A stretch of DNA of 64,000 bases, taken from the NCBI GenBank assembly GCA_023055355.1, contig JALJCS010000002.1, positions 76,775,001 to 76,839,000 on the forward strand, in the 5' to 3' direction. Under the pieces are notes generated by a model that did not search any database, was not told where the DNA came from, and worked only from the letters and a program-made list of their open reading frames with translations. The stretch is from Agelaius tricolor. Its lineage: Eukaryota; Chordata; Aves; Passeriformes; Icteridae. This document shows positions 1 through 11,583 of this stretch, piece by piece. How positions within the stretch are numbered: the first letter of the stretch is position 1; each line of letters opens with the position of its first letter. Position numbers and translations under genes: made by a program.

Positions 1-397
1 GGCCTCTTAGCTTCTCAGAAGGAAAAATCCTAAAGAAAAGTATTTTCACAAAAGATGTCTGCGACCCCTGATCACTTATCTTTGTTAACTGTAGTCTTGG
101 GATGGAAGGTTGAGGGATGGTGAGTGGAGAGTGACTGTAAAACAAGCCATGTTACAGAACAGGAATTCTTCAGGTCAACAGACAAGTAAAAAAAATTATT
201 TCCATTTAAAAAATCCCAAACAGTATGAGAAGTATTAGAACTCAAAATAGCACTAAACACATTTAGATAGCTAAGTGAATTTCTAGTATTTTAATAAGAT
301 TTAATCAGAACAGTAATGAATTACAGACAACACCAAGCTGGGTGAGAGTGTTGTTGATCCTGACTGTTGATAGGTACTTCAGAGGGATCAGGACATG
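1..397. other. AT-rich noncoding sequence
   Basis: No coding frame, splice-bounded exon, RNA gene or repeat that I can support is visible here. The stretch runs into the old CR1 fragment that follows. Confidence 0.5.
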
Positions 398-526
398 CTG
401 GATCCATGGCTGTGGCACTTAGGGACATGTTTTAATGGTACTCAGCAGGGGTAAGTTTACAATTTGACTTGATGATCTTAGGATCTTTCCAGATCTAAAC
501 AATTATATATTTTTTATGATTCTGTG
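398..526 (+). mobile_element. CR1 LINE, 3' end, old and degraded
   Basis: The final part of a CR1 3' region can be followed: 'gtggcacttagggacatg', then a diverged 'ttgacttgatgatctta', then the tail 'tatgattctgtg'. This matches the order of the common avian CR1 3' end (last coding residues, the 'GGACTTGATGATCTT' block, then the ATTCTATG-type tail). The many mismatches and a small insertion before the tail indicate an old copy. Only about 130 bp is recognisable; the 5' part is truncated, as is usual for CR1. No coding capacity remains. Confidence 0.7.
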
Positions 527-3500
527 GGTTATTTTGCCAAAGCATGGGAAGCTGAAAAATAGGGATACTTGCCAAAGATAAAAAATGACACAGAAAGTTG
601 CTTTGAAGACAAATATTTTAGAGTCAAAACTCTCCCTTAAATTTAAAGGACCTGTGTTGAAATGACAGATTAGGAAAAAAAAAAAGAAAAATATTTTAGG
701 TATGTTATTAAAAAGAATTGAAAGTACCCAGAAAATTACTTGAAATCACCAGGGAAGATGAACATCTGATGTCTCACTATATTTATTTTAGAATGTATGG
801 GAATTGGAATATTACTGTGTTGACTGTTTTTGAAGAACTATAATTCAACACAGAATTCTCTGATTTTCTGATTGTTATGTATTTATATTTGATATTGTCT
901 TCATAATAAATTTATGCTTTTTCTAGTTCCACCATCATGTGGGTTGTATGAATAGATATTGGTTGTATCAATAGATAATGAAAATTAAAACCAAAAAATA
1001 ATGGAAAATATGCTTCAAAACCATGTGTGATATGTGTCCCAAATAATTAACTTAAAAAAAAAAAAAAAAAAGTTGATAAAACGTGGAGATATGAACAAAT
1101 ATAGATTGAAAGGAAAATACACCAGCTCTGTGTAGTCCAAAAGATATGTCTGCTATTCCTATTCCTGTATCATATAGTTTTTCTCTGGCAGAAAATATGC
1201 AAAGTCTGAAAAATTTACTCCTAAAAGAATTCCTAAATGTCTATGAAAAAAGTACATTAGATGTAATTTATTAAAATGTCATAAATTGCTCATTCGAAAG
1301 AGGAGTAATCATTTAATACACACATAATGGGACTTTATTCTTGCAAAGATATTACATAAAGTATTCCCAATGAAAGCATTTTGATTTTCATTAATAATTT
1401 CAATTGTTTATTTTGTGAAACTTACTTTGTGAGGCACTGATTAAACTCATCTCTTTTGTAAGACTCTGTTTGCTAGTCCAATTCAGGCAATTCAAAGACT
1501 CATTTGTTTGAATCTGTTTTTTGATGCAGCCCTAAATAAATAGAAATTGAAAGAACTCAGTGTTATAAGTTCATACTCCCAGAATTTCTTCAAAAACCTG
1601 TATTATTTCCTTCTAAAAAGAGGATTAGTACAGCATTAAGTGGAGGGGAAAATAACAGAAAACTCTGTATATATTTTTTATATTAAAAAAATGTAACATC
1701 TCTTTACAATATAACCCATTAATTTTTTACATAAATGATAAATACCTTGAGTGTGATCAAAACCATAAAAATTCCTAATTTTTATTTGAATATTAAAGCA
1801 ATTATAATCCTAGCTTTTGGCATTTCAGAGATGCCATCTTTCTTACATAGTCTGATGTAGCAGGAGACACAAATTGCTCTTCTAAGATTGCTGAACTATC
1901 AACTCAGTGAATTTTTTTTCTTTAATGATGTAATTATGTTTTTTAAAAAACTGAACTGTTTGTAATGCCTACAATGCAGGGAAAGATCTGATTCAGGGAT
2001 TGAGGAAGTTAAAACTTTGCTCAATTGTGTCCTCTGAGAAAACAAATCTGTCATGATGACAGATCCAATCACTTTCTCAGAACAAAGTGTTATCACTGAG
2101 GACACAATAGCATTATTTTTATTTCAGAACTTTGTGGTCATTAGTTTTGAAGTGTTTATTGAATTTAACAGGGGGAATTATTTTGCCTTATTTTGAATTT
2201 GGATAAGTCCAGTGAAATACTGGACTTATCAGAACAGTGTCAGTTTTTCTAGAGGGGGTCAGTAGCACCTCTGTGGTTAATTTAATTGTCATCAAGTTAA
2301 GATTCCAGGACTGCAAAAACACTCTCATTTCCGTTTTTCCCAGATTTGATGGTGGATGTTATCTCTCTTCCTAGAGGACTTTGAGCTTAGTATTGCTGGA
2401 AATGCTTTCTTACAACTCTCAAACAGATTTGCAAAGGTAAACTGCATTAGCAAGAGATTCGGTATATTTCTTTCAATGAGTGAGATAAGTCCTATGCTTT
2501 AGATGATTGCTTTTTTTGGGGTAACTTGACTGTATTTTAAGTGCATTTTATTTGCAGTATGACAGCTAAATCAGCTGTACTTAAATGGAATACCAGAGTT
2601 TTTACCTGTGTCAATAAACATTTCTAATGCATAATATAATTTTGGTGTGCCATAGGTGCAGTACTTTGGACTGCACATGCAAATTTTGAGGTACCATAGT
2701 CTGAGGTACATGAGCCTCAGGGAACAGAGAGACCTGTCCTACTGACATTAAAAACTACACCTGAGAAATGGTACAACTGATTTCAATACTGCAAAAAGCT
2801 GGATAGTATACAAGCAAAAAAAAGGCTCAGTATCATCTCTGTATTAGAAAAAAAACCCAAAACCCTGTTGATTTTTCACAGTCATTTTTCCCTTGGATTC
2901 TTTTAAGAAGGTGAGTCTTGCTTTGTGGCAAATTTAAAGAGCATATTAGCATGGTATGACTATATTATGGGACAGATTGGAAAAGAGTTCTGCAGAGTAA
3001 TTACAGCCAGAATGTATAAGGCAGGAAAACAAAGTGGGCTTTATTCAAAAAATAGAAATTGCTGAGGACCCTTTTCTTTCCTTTTTACAAGGTTTGTTGC
3101 CCAGCCATATCCAAAACCAATTTTGGTTTGAGCATAAAGTGACTGGTAGTTCACTTTTCAAGGGATCAAGTTTACTTTTGAATGAAAAGTTTCATATAAG
3201 TTACCCAAGGAAAGCAAAGTTAGAGGCAGAATGCCTCTGTGAGAGGGGAATCACCTAATACAGAAAGTAGTTCATGGAAGAAAAAGAGAGCATTTTATAA
3301 CCACAACTCCAAAAATAAACATATATTATGGTAGCATGAGAGAAGTTTTAATAGATTAGGTATTTATTTTTCTCTGGTGTGGCATTACTAGACTTTCTAT
3401 CCAACAAGAGAAAAAAACCCCACTGCTTTGCATAAGAGATAGTCTTCATCATGATCATATAAGTGAAGTGGAAGAATTCCACAGCATTCCTGCAGAATTC

Positions 3501-5189
3501 TGAATCTCAGAGAACTTAGGGTTGGAACTGTGCATGCCACCTTGAACTCCCTAGTGATAATATGTAACATGGGAATTATCATTGAAGACCTGATTTTATT
3601 TCTTAAGTAAAATCTTATTATGCCATGTGAAGTCCAAATTCCAGAGTTCTAAGAAATGCTGATGTGGGGGTGTGTCAAATGATGTGTAAATGCCTGGACT
3701 AGTCTGTTAAAAATTGATTTCTGATTTTGTATATCCAAACTGAGTTAACATATATTTAGATTTGAATATCTGTAAATAAAGGGAGCCCAAATCAGAGACT
3801 CATTTTTGAAACTCTGGTCTGGATTTCATGTTGTTTTGTGGCTTTTATCCAAACTCTGTGGCTGAATGTTTATTTACCCAGTACATCTGAGAACTGTTTT
3901 TCACACTCTGTGTGAAGTGGCACCTGCTGACAATTCCTGTATCATATGCACAATATGATGCTAAGTTCCTTGTGAATATCTTTTAAGGCTTACAATATCT
4001 TTTATTTAATTTTCTGAGGTCCCTTGAAATCATCTTTTGTCTTGAATTTTGATTTTTGCACAGTCAGTTCTGGTTCCCATTTTATATTTTTTCTTTATGT
4101 GGCTGACTGTTTCAACAATTGCTGTTCAATGGTTTAATTTAAATATGAAGTATCTTTGTTCCTCAAATCTAATTCTAATTCAAGATGCAGTTGAAAACAA
4201 AAGCTATAATGTCCCTAGTGTAAAGCAGATAAAGAAGTATGAACACTGAAATAATTTAGGTTAAGCAATTTTTATACAAGCATTTTTCTGCAGCTTGAGT
4301 TGTGCCATTGTGCATATCCTTTGTGATGCTAGTAATTGTTTTGTGAGACCACAATAGATTTACCCAATAACTAAAGCATTACATTTTAAAGAAAAGGCAT
4401 AAGAATTTAAAAGTATTTAAAACTTTAAAAAGGAAAAGGGTACTTTTAAAGCCATTATGAGATAAAGCAATGCTGTCAGTGTATCATGGGTCCTGCAGTA
4501 AAGGTAAATTATTTTGAAATATTGCATGTATTCCTGCACCTAATTAATATAAGAAAGTGTGCCTGATGAAAGGGAGAAGATCATTAGATTTCTGCTCCAT
4601 GGCCCATGGAAATTCTGAAATGTTTCCTGACTATGAAGCCTATTCTCTACACACTCATCCCACTCATTAATGTCCTTGTTACTCACTCAAGTAACAAGAT
4701 ACAGCAAACTATTAATCAAAGATGCCTTTCATGCTTATATACAGATCTATCTGGAGATCTAATCTGTTAAATTTCAGCCGGAATTTACATTTTTCCTTCT
4801 AAACTTTGTGAAGGAGAAAAAATTTTAGAGGTTTTCAAAAGCACAATAGGAAATTTTCATATCTGTAGGTGTTCACATAGCTAAAATGGGGTAAATTTGT
4901 GTGAGTTATCTGTCTATTCTACAGTGCCATAAATGGTCAGACACTCTAGGAGGAAAACTTGCAGACATAGACAAGCAGTCTATGTGTGATTTCCATCAAG
5001 GTTGACAGCATGGAAAACAACAAGGAGAACATCATATGCAAGAAGTTGTTTTATTAAATTTATTATTTCCAAGTAGAGTGTACAAATGATATTAAAAAAA
5101 TGTCTTTACAATTTTTAGTGAACACTATTTTGTCAGATTACTATCCCACGAATAAGTCTGAAATGGTTAATTTATGTGTTGCTGATAAA
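527..5189. other. AT-rich noncoding stretch without supported genes
   Basis: About 4.7 kb of AT-rich DNA. The only distinct feature is an uninterrupted run of A at about 1054-1071. Short open frames on both strands look random: they lack splice-site context and protein-like composition. Some parts could be conserved noncoding DNA, but that cannot be judged from one sequence. Confidence 0.5.
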
Positions 5190-5195
5190 TTTATT
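5190..5195 (-). promoter_or_regulatory. Second poly(A) signal AATAAA for the candidate last exon
   Basis: AATAAA on the minus strand, 88 nt after the stop codon of the candidate last exon at 5283-5577. It lies about 39 nt beyond the first AATAAA (5229-5234). Either could direct cleavage. In AT-rich DNA the hexamer is common, so it supports the exon call only together with the other signals. Confidence 0.35.
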
Positions 5196-5228
5196 TCCAT
5201 TCAATTTGAGCCTTGAGAAGATACAACT

Positions 5229-5234
5229 TTTATT
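5229..5234 (-). promoter_or_regulatory. Poly(A) signal AATAAA for the candidate last exon
   Basis: AATAAA on the minus strand, 49 nt downstream of the TGA stop of the candidate last exon. It is followed within 10 nt by a GT-rich stretch (GTTGTATCTT), as expected around a cleavage site. The implied 3' UTR would be very short, about 70-80 nt. Confidence 0.4.
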
Positions 5235-5282
5235 GGTTTCACTGTCATGTTCTTTCTTTTTAAATCTTTTTGTACATTCCTC

Positions 5283-5577
5283 TCAGCAAAACTCCTTTTG
5301 GTTTAGTAAAATCCTCTCATTTTTGTTTTTGTCCCTAAATTCTTGACTCCTAGGTCTCTTTCCAGCTGACCAGGTTGCATAACCTTCTCTCTCCTGCACT
5401 GAAATGCCTAATGAGTCTTGATTTTCCAGGTCAACACTCATTCTTTTGCCAATGTAGCCTAAGTCCTCTTCCAAATCCAATTGTTCAAGCGTTTGCTGAG
5501 CTTCCTTCATTGCCAAACTTCTTCCTTTTTTATTGAAATCCACCATGTTCTTTGAATTTATTCTTCTTTTAATTATC
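5283..5577 (-). CDS. Candidate 3'-terminal coding exon, unknown protein (basic and acidic tail)
   Basis: Seen: reading the minus strand, a long pyrimidine tract (TTTTCTCTTC, T run, TTTTCCCAG) ends at a splice acceptor whose AG is at 5579-5578. An open frame of 97 full codons then runs to TGA at 5285-5283, with AATAAA 49 nt later. The exon starts with one base (G) that completes a split codon. The peptide is hydrophilic: it opens with IIKRRINSKN and has a central acidic, helix-like part (EAQQTLEQLDLEEDLGYIGK) and a Lys/Arg-rich end (RDKNKNERILLNQ). There is no hydrophobic segment, so it would be a cytosolic tail or soluble C-terminus. The donor at 10541 leaves two bases (AG), so joining the two exons gives an Arg codon and an open frame. 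I do not recognise the family. A chance open frame beside a T-rich tract is the alternative. Not seen: transcript evidence or conservation. Confidence 0.42.
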
Positions 5578-8500
5578 CTGGGAAAAGAAAAAAAGAAGAG
5601 AAAAAACAAAAGGAAAAAAGAAGTAGAGGACCTTTACTGTTTAAGCTTTTAAGAGGTTCTCAGTGGGGCAGAGAAGAGTGAGAGGAAAAAAAATGCTCAA
5701 AGATTCAGCTACTCATTGCTGCTCATGAAACTCCATGTTGCAGGAATGGGGCTTGAATCAGGACCACCTCTAAACCCATGGCTCTTCACCTAGGGAGCCA
5801 CCTGGCAGTATCTGTGCATAAGCAGGTTGGAGGACAGAAGAAATTGTGCTCAGATTTGAATCTGAGAGGGAACGTAAATGACAAATTTACATTTAATATA
5901 TATATTTTTATAAACTTATATAAACAAATTTATATAAACTTAAATATCTTTGAAAAGATGCACAAATTTGGACCCCCCAACACTAAATTAATGCTCCTAC
6001 TGTTTTCTACACAGGGTGTGTGCAGATGCAGAAGCAAAATGTACATTTGAAATCCTCTACATTTCAGTGTTCCTCTCCCTTTCCCTCTCATTCATGAAAA
6101 CTGTTTTTTCACTTGCTTCATGCTTTCCTTCAAGGCATTTTCTAGGTTACCAGCTAGGTCTGCCACAGGTAGTATATTGAGATAAACATCATGCAGTACA
6201 TTTTCTATTACTTTGTTCCTCCTCAAAAAACAGCACAAGAAATTACTTTGCTCAGAGAAAGGTCAGGTCTTTTAGTTATCAGCAAAATCTTCAACAGTTT
6301 CCATCTAGGAATATATTCCTAAAATCAGTTTTCTGTCACAGATGTCACTCATTTCCATAGATATAGCAGTGCTCAGTCTATAAGGCAGGGTGGAATTTTC
6401 TCTTGTGCATGCTTTGGGGCTATAACAACATTTTAGGAGTTTCCTGAACAGATACTTTTCTGCCTGAATCATCAGGCACTTCAAGTCTGAAGCTTTTCTT
6501 CTGTCTCATGACCTATCTTTTCTCCCTGCCATCTCCATGTTTCAGTGACTGTTGGATGTTCTGAATTTCCTAAATTGCTCAGTGCTGCATGCCTTCTTCC
6601 ATTAATTTTTATAATTATTCTTTTTATCAGTTTACTTTCTGCAGCATGGCATATTGTCCTGTGCTCAAACTTTGGAGCCCTGTTGACTATTGCTGTTATT
6701 ATAACTTCACAGACCAGCACACTGAAAGCATTTTGCACACTTCAGTCATGTTCATTCACCCAAAGAGTTCACAATTTAATTAGAACAAGGCAAAAGAAAG
6801 AGCTTGTCCAATAAGATTTGGGAAGTAACTGCTGTGAGAAAGGGACTACAGAAGAGATGTAAATGAAGACCCAAATTTTTGGAAGGAAGGACTGGTCAGT
6901 ATGGAAGCATAATGAAATTTCCATAGAATGAGTAAAAGAAGGGAATAAGGAAAATCGGCTGAGAAAATGAAAATGCAGATTTAGACAGAAAGTCTAATAG
7001 AGTGAGAGGATTGTGGTTTTATATTGCAGGTCTGTCATTTTGGGAAAAGGAGGGAAAGTTAGGACAATTTGATTAGCAAGGGTACTAATAGGTAGATAAT
7101 GGGAGCATGGAGACAATGAAGATGGCTCCTCACCAGCCACTCCCTTCTCCCTTCCCTGAAGGATACCACTCCCCTTTCAGATTTGCTGGTATAACTACAT
7201 ACATAGCTGTCCCCAGCCTGATTCTGTCAAAACAATTTGGTTTTTAAAACCTACTAAAACACTTCTTAGCCAGGATTTTACAAATCATTCTGACAGAACT
7301 AGGTTAAGGAACAGTTGTGCTTATAGGTCAGAGAGTGCAGCTATCTTGTGTAGGGAGACAGGGCATAGTTTAGTGCCTGTGTACTAAGTAGGATAACATT
7401 TGTTAATTAGATAAGAATAGAATAATATATGATTATTACAAGAAATAAACTTGGGCAATTTCTTTGGAAAAAAAATGAAAAAAAATGTGTGAAGATCAAG
7501 GCATAGAATGACATGAAAACTGTGAGATTAGAAAGAGGAGAAGGGAGATATAGAACACACCTTTTGGGAATTTCTGCATAGTATGTCTCTTTTGAGAGAA
7601 AATCAATGTGGCTGAATGTAAGAAGGGCCACCCTGCAACAAATACATGCAAATGGCCACTGTTAAGGTTAGAAAGGCAACGTGTTGAGTTTCCATTTCTG
7701 CCATGCTGATGCTTGCTCAGCTGGTTTTAAGGATTGTTTTAGAAAGTATTTATGAAAGAAAAATGGATGAAGAAATATGTCCTACTCTCTGGATAACAGC
7801 CCTGCACTACATATCATGTAATGTGTGCAACCATCCAGCATGACCCTGTCTTGTTTATCCACCCCCCACAGCTTTGCAATATTCATCCATTCCATTAAGA
7901 AAGCAAAGCATCTTGGAAAATGCTGATTCTGAAGAATTCTCACATGTCCTTTGGGAAGCTGCATGTCTTCCTTACAATAACATGTTAAGCTCTCACATGT
8001 ATTCCCACTGAGGATGAAGAAGGAAATTACAACTGCATCCTAGCTTACTAGCCATTGTGCTAGGAAAGCACTTCTGAGACCTCCTTAATGTGCTGCATTC
8101 TTCCTTGTGCATCAAGACATATGAGTCTAAGTTTTTTATCTACTCGTGTCAGCACTATTGGAAAAGCAGAAGAAGTCAATTTTATCATCTAATATACTCC
8201 ACGGCCCACGTACAAAGTCCTTTATATATAGTATAACTTAGTTAAATCACATCTAACTCTTTTGGGGCTAATAAAACACAAATCTTACCTGGAATTTTAC
8301 TCCTTGCCAAGCTTATGTCTCTTTTTTTCTTCCCTGAGGTGCTGTAGCTGCTTGAGAAAAAGCTCATAAACAATATTTCCTAGCAACAATGGATACTTTC
8401 TTTAAAATAGCTAAATATTTTTAAGTGAAAAAGTTAAAAAGAAGAACAGTTCCCCTGCATCTGACACTTCAGGAAGTCAACTAATAAACAGAAATACTAG

Positions 8501-10540
8501 AGTATTGCTTTAGGATGAAACTTTAAGTTAGGTGTTTACTTAAATATCTTGCTGAATTGGAATCTAAGAAAATCATAAGCTACAGAAAAGCCCCCTATTT
8601 TTAATATCTATAGCAATAATATTGATAGCAATGTGATCATAATTAATTATTGATAGCAATGTAATATTTATAGCAATTAAGTAATCACTTTAAACCAACC
8701 TAAATGGCACAAGACAATCAGTCCTACCTTCTGTCTCATCTCCAGCCATGTCTTTCTGTTGGACTTAAGGATTGGCCTTGTTCAGGGAACTAATCTGAAT
8801 GAAAATAGTTACTCAATGTCACACAGCCTCTTTCCATTTCCCAGGGTGTTTTTCAACATAATTATTTTCTTGGTTCAGTTTAGCATTCAGTGTGGGAGCA
8901 AAAGGACAACAGGAATTTGTGGTTCAGATTAGGGAAGAAAGAAAGCTTGTCTAGGTAAAGGGGAGCTCTCCTTTATATTGGAGTAAAGCAGTTCTGAAGC
9001 TCCAGCTCCAGACATCTAAACCTGCATGTCCACACCTGACTAGTGAAATTTTCTGTTTGTTTTGAATCAAGAGCATGAATACAGTTATCAACTCCTCAAA
9101 AGAAAATAAAATGTTCAGGGTTGTGCTATAAACACACAACTCAGTTTTAAGCAGAAGATAAATACATATAATTTACTGCAGCAAATAGGAGTCTGCTGGG
9201 ACTTTGTTATGTAGTTTCTGAAGATGCTTTGTACATATCCAATAGACTATAACAGCTCTTTCTGAGAAACTAATTAGTTGATCTCAAGAGATGGCCCTGT
9301 CCATGTGGAAAGTTGTCTCTGAAAGGCACTGATTATGTCACATCTGGATAAAAGACTGGTTAACTCTTTCCACTTCACAGTATTAGAGATGGAAGACAAA
9401 GCCAATTACACAGATAATAAAACATTTTCTTTTCCAATTGCAGGAGCATAAGAGATGGCTGGTAGTCAGCTGTACCTATGCAGCATTGAAACAGGAGGTT
9501 GTTGCATTTAAACTGGGACTTCTTTGATAAGATTTCAAGTGAATTTAAGATGCTTACCTTTTTCTCTCTGGGTTGATAGGTACCAGAGGCTTGAAAATTA
9601 TATTTTCAGACAATGACTATGTAACTGAGGTGATTTGCTTAAATTTTTAGACTTCAAAGTATAATTAACCATTAAAATGAATGTCAATATAAAGACAACT
9701 GTAGAAGCTGACAAGCTTAGCTCAGCTGCAATAGTTGGCATCTAAGCAGCTAAAGAAAGTTTTAATTTTTATTAGTATTTGAGCATGCCTATGGGCAAGA
9801 GAAGAAATGTGGAAGCTATGGAATATGGAATATAAGAAATCTCCAGTGATCCTGGGGAAGAAAAGGTGAGCAAGTGCCATGTTAAGACATCCGCCCTGAC
9901 CTATAGCACTTTTCTAAATTTCATTGTCTTTTGTCTCCCAGCTGGCCCAAGCTTGCAGCCAGTACAATTGTGTGGACAAGCAATCATCAACCATCAGACC
10001 AAGCCTATAATTTTCATTGTCCACTGCTGCTGCAAGAAGCCATTAGAAATGAAGCACATTAAGTCACTGAACATTTCAGCTCTCTGATCTGCAGTTACTC
10101 TAGCCAGGAACTAAGCCATGATTTAAAATCTGCCTCAGTGTCAGAAAAGATTGATTCCTTCAGGTACTTTCTAAGAGTCCGTATATGTTCACAAGGGCTT
10201 TTGTCCAGCAAAGCACTTGCACTGAAGTACAGATATTAAGTTAAATAAGTATCTAAAGTCTTCTGAATCAAGGCTAACAGTGGTGCTGTGTGTGTTATTT
10301 GAGTTCAGTCTTATGTAAATTCTAGTGAAAATTTGACTATATCATCTCTGTATTTCAAAACAGGTAACTGTTTAATTGACAGACCTTCCTGATCTTTCAA
10401 AAGGCAATTTGAAATACAGTGTCAATGTCTTTGTTCTTAGATGCTGATAATGTGGAACCTTCTCTGTTCTGAGGACCATATCAGCTAGCTTGCATTGCCA
10501 GAATCTTTAAGGAGTTAACTAAATCTGAGAGAAACCATAC
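5578..10540. other. AT-rich noncoding stretch; possible intron
   Basis: About 5 kb with no supported gene or recognisable transposon. If the minus-strand exons on either side belong to one gene, this is its last intron: its minus-strand ends would be GTATGG (donor) and TTTTCCCAG (acceptor). Around 8600-8680 there are short local repeats of 'gatagcaatgt'-like units. At 5740-5830 a weak tRNA-like fragment is discussed under rejected items. Confidence 0.45.
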
Positions 10541-10815
10541 CTTTTGTGTGATGGAGATCTGCCAAACTGTGACATTCTCTTGCAGCTGGGCTTGGCTTCC
10601 TGGCAGGTGGTGATCACAAGAGAAGTTGGAGTTTTCCCTGGACTGTTTGGGTTGTTTGAATTTGTTCCAAATGGACACCAGACACCACCACTCAGGGTGA
10701 GTCCCAGTTCTCTATTATATCTCACAGCATCATGAATAATGGCAACGAAGAAAACACACACATAAAACAACAAGCAAGCAAAGAGGATCAAGAGTTCAAA
10801 CCAAATGGCTTTGCT
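10541..10815 (-). CDS. Candidate internal exon with one transmembrane segment, unknown protein
   Basis: Seen: an open minus-strand frame from an in-frame ATG at 10839 to beyond 10541. It contains a strongly hydrophobic stretch (ELLILFACLLFYVCVFFVAI) flanked by SKAIWF before and IIHDAVRYNRELG after, then a Gly/Asn/Pro/Ser-rich region. It ends in SHK plus a split codon at a good donor (AAAAG|GTATGG, GT at 10540-10539). A possible acceptor (CACCTCCCCACATAAAG) would start the exon at 10815; alternatively the ATG at 10839 begins a first exon, because two in-frame stops lie just upstream. The donor phase (two bases over) matches the acceptor phase of the exon at 5577. Inference: a single-pass membrane protein with its tail in the next exon. 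Hydrophobic frames arise by chance in T-rich DNA, and the family is not recognised. A competing plus-strand exon overlaps. Confidence 0.28.
10586..10696 (+). CDS. Possible plus-strand exon, 37 codons, unknown
   Basis: A 111-nt segment lies between a good acceptor (CATTCTCTTGCAG) and a near-perfect donor (CTCAGG|GTGAGTCC). It is an exact multiple of three, open in one frame, starting LGLASWQVVITREVG. The segment is clearly more GC-rich than its surroundings. It lies within the antisense of the minus-strand candidate at 10541-10815, so at most one of the two is likely to be real. I recognise no domain in it, and no adjoining exon with matching phase was identified. Confidence 0.2.
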
Positions 10816-11264
10816 CTTTATGTGGGGAGGTGAAATCATCTACTATTTAATATTCATGGTGCATTTTAGTAAAACAATGGCAGATTAAGATTCTAACTGC
10901 TAAAGAATAAATTTTATCTTAAGTCAATGTGTATTTTTAACAGCTAATAAACAAGGAGACATACATTAATTTTTTATTATCACCTTCAGGCTTCTCTATG
11001 TCCTTTGTCTCCTTTTTATTCTATCCCATGTTGTAATCCCCATGTAAACTCTGATAGATTATGTCAGCAGATAGCAGAGGGCTGCTGACAGATTGGTATC
11101 TGCATTCATCTTGTGTTGTTCTGCTTCTGTTATTGCAATAGATATAGGGCCAATGAGCACCAAGGAATGCACAGTCACAAAACTCAACAGTGTTAAGGTT
11201 CATAGCTAAACACTGTCATTGTACCTAAAACTTGGTATTGGCAAATCAAAGCATAAATCAGGGA
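10816..11264. other. Noncoding spacer
   Basis: AT-rich sequence leading into the purine microsatellite. No gene, repeat or RNA feature is supported. Confidence 0.5.
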
Positions 11265-11583
11265 TAAAAAAAGGGGAAGGGAAAGGGGAAAGAAAAGGGG
11301 AAGGGAGTAGGGGAGGGGAGGGACAACGGAAAGGGGAAAGGAAAGGAAAGGAAAGGAAAGGAAAGGAAAGGAAAGGAAAGGAAAGGAAAGGAAAGGAAAG
11401 GAAAGGAAAGGAAAGGAAAGGAAAGAAAAGAAAAGAAAAGAAAAGAAAAGAAAAGAAAAGAAAAGAAAAGAAAAGAAAAGAAAAGAAAAGAAAGAAAAGA
11501 AAAGAAAAGAAAAGAAAAGAAAAGAAAAGAAAAGAAAAGAAAAGAAAAGAAAAGAAAAGAAAAGAAAAGAAAAGAAAAGAAAA
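11265..11583. repeat. Pentanucleotide microsatellite (GGAAA)n then (GAAAA)n
   Basis: The first 60 bases are GA-rich and irregular. From about 11332 to 11424 the unit is GGAAA, and from about 11425 to 11583 it is GAAAA, with one 4-base slip near 11490. The plus strand is pure purine from 11328 to 11583, 256 nt without a pyrimidine. The switch between two related units in one array suggests that a point variant was amplified by slippage. Long Lys/Arg/Glu or Phe/Leu/Ser frames through the array are artefacts. Confidence 0.97.

Noticed and set aside
5740..5830. tRNA-like fragment on the minus strand with a B-box-like GATTCAAGCCCC
   Set aside because: The A box and stems cannot be formed convincingly. 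At best it is a remnant of an ancient tRNA-derived SINE.
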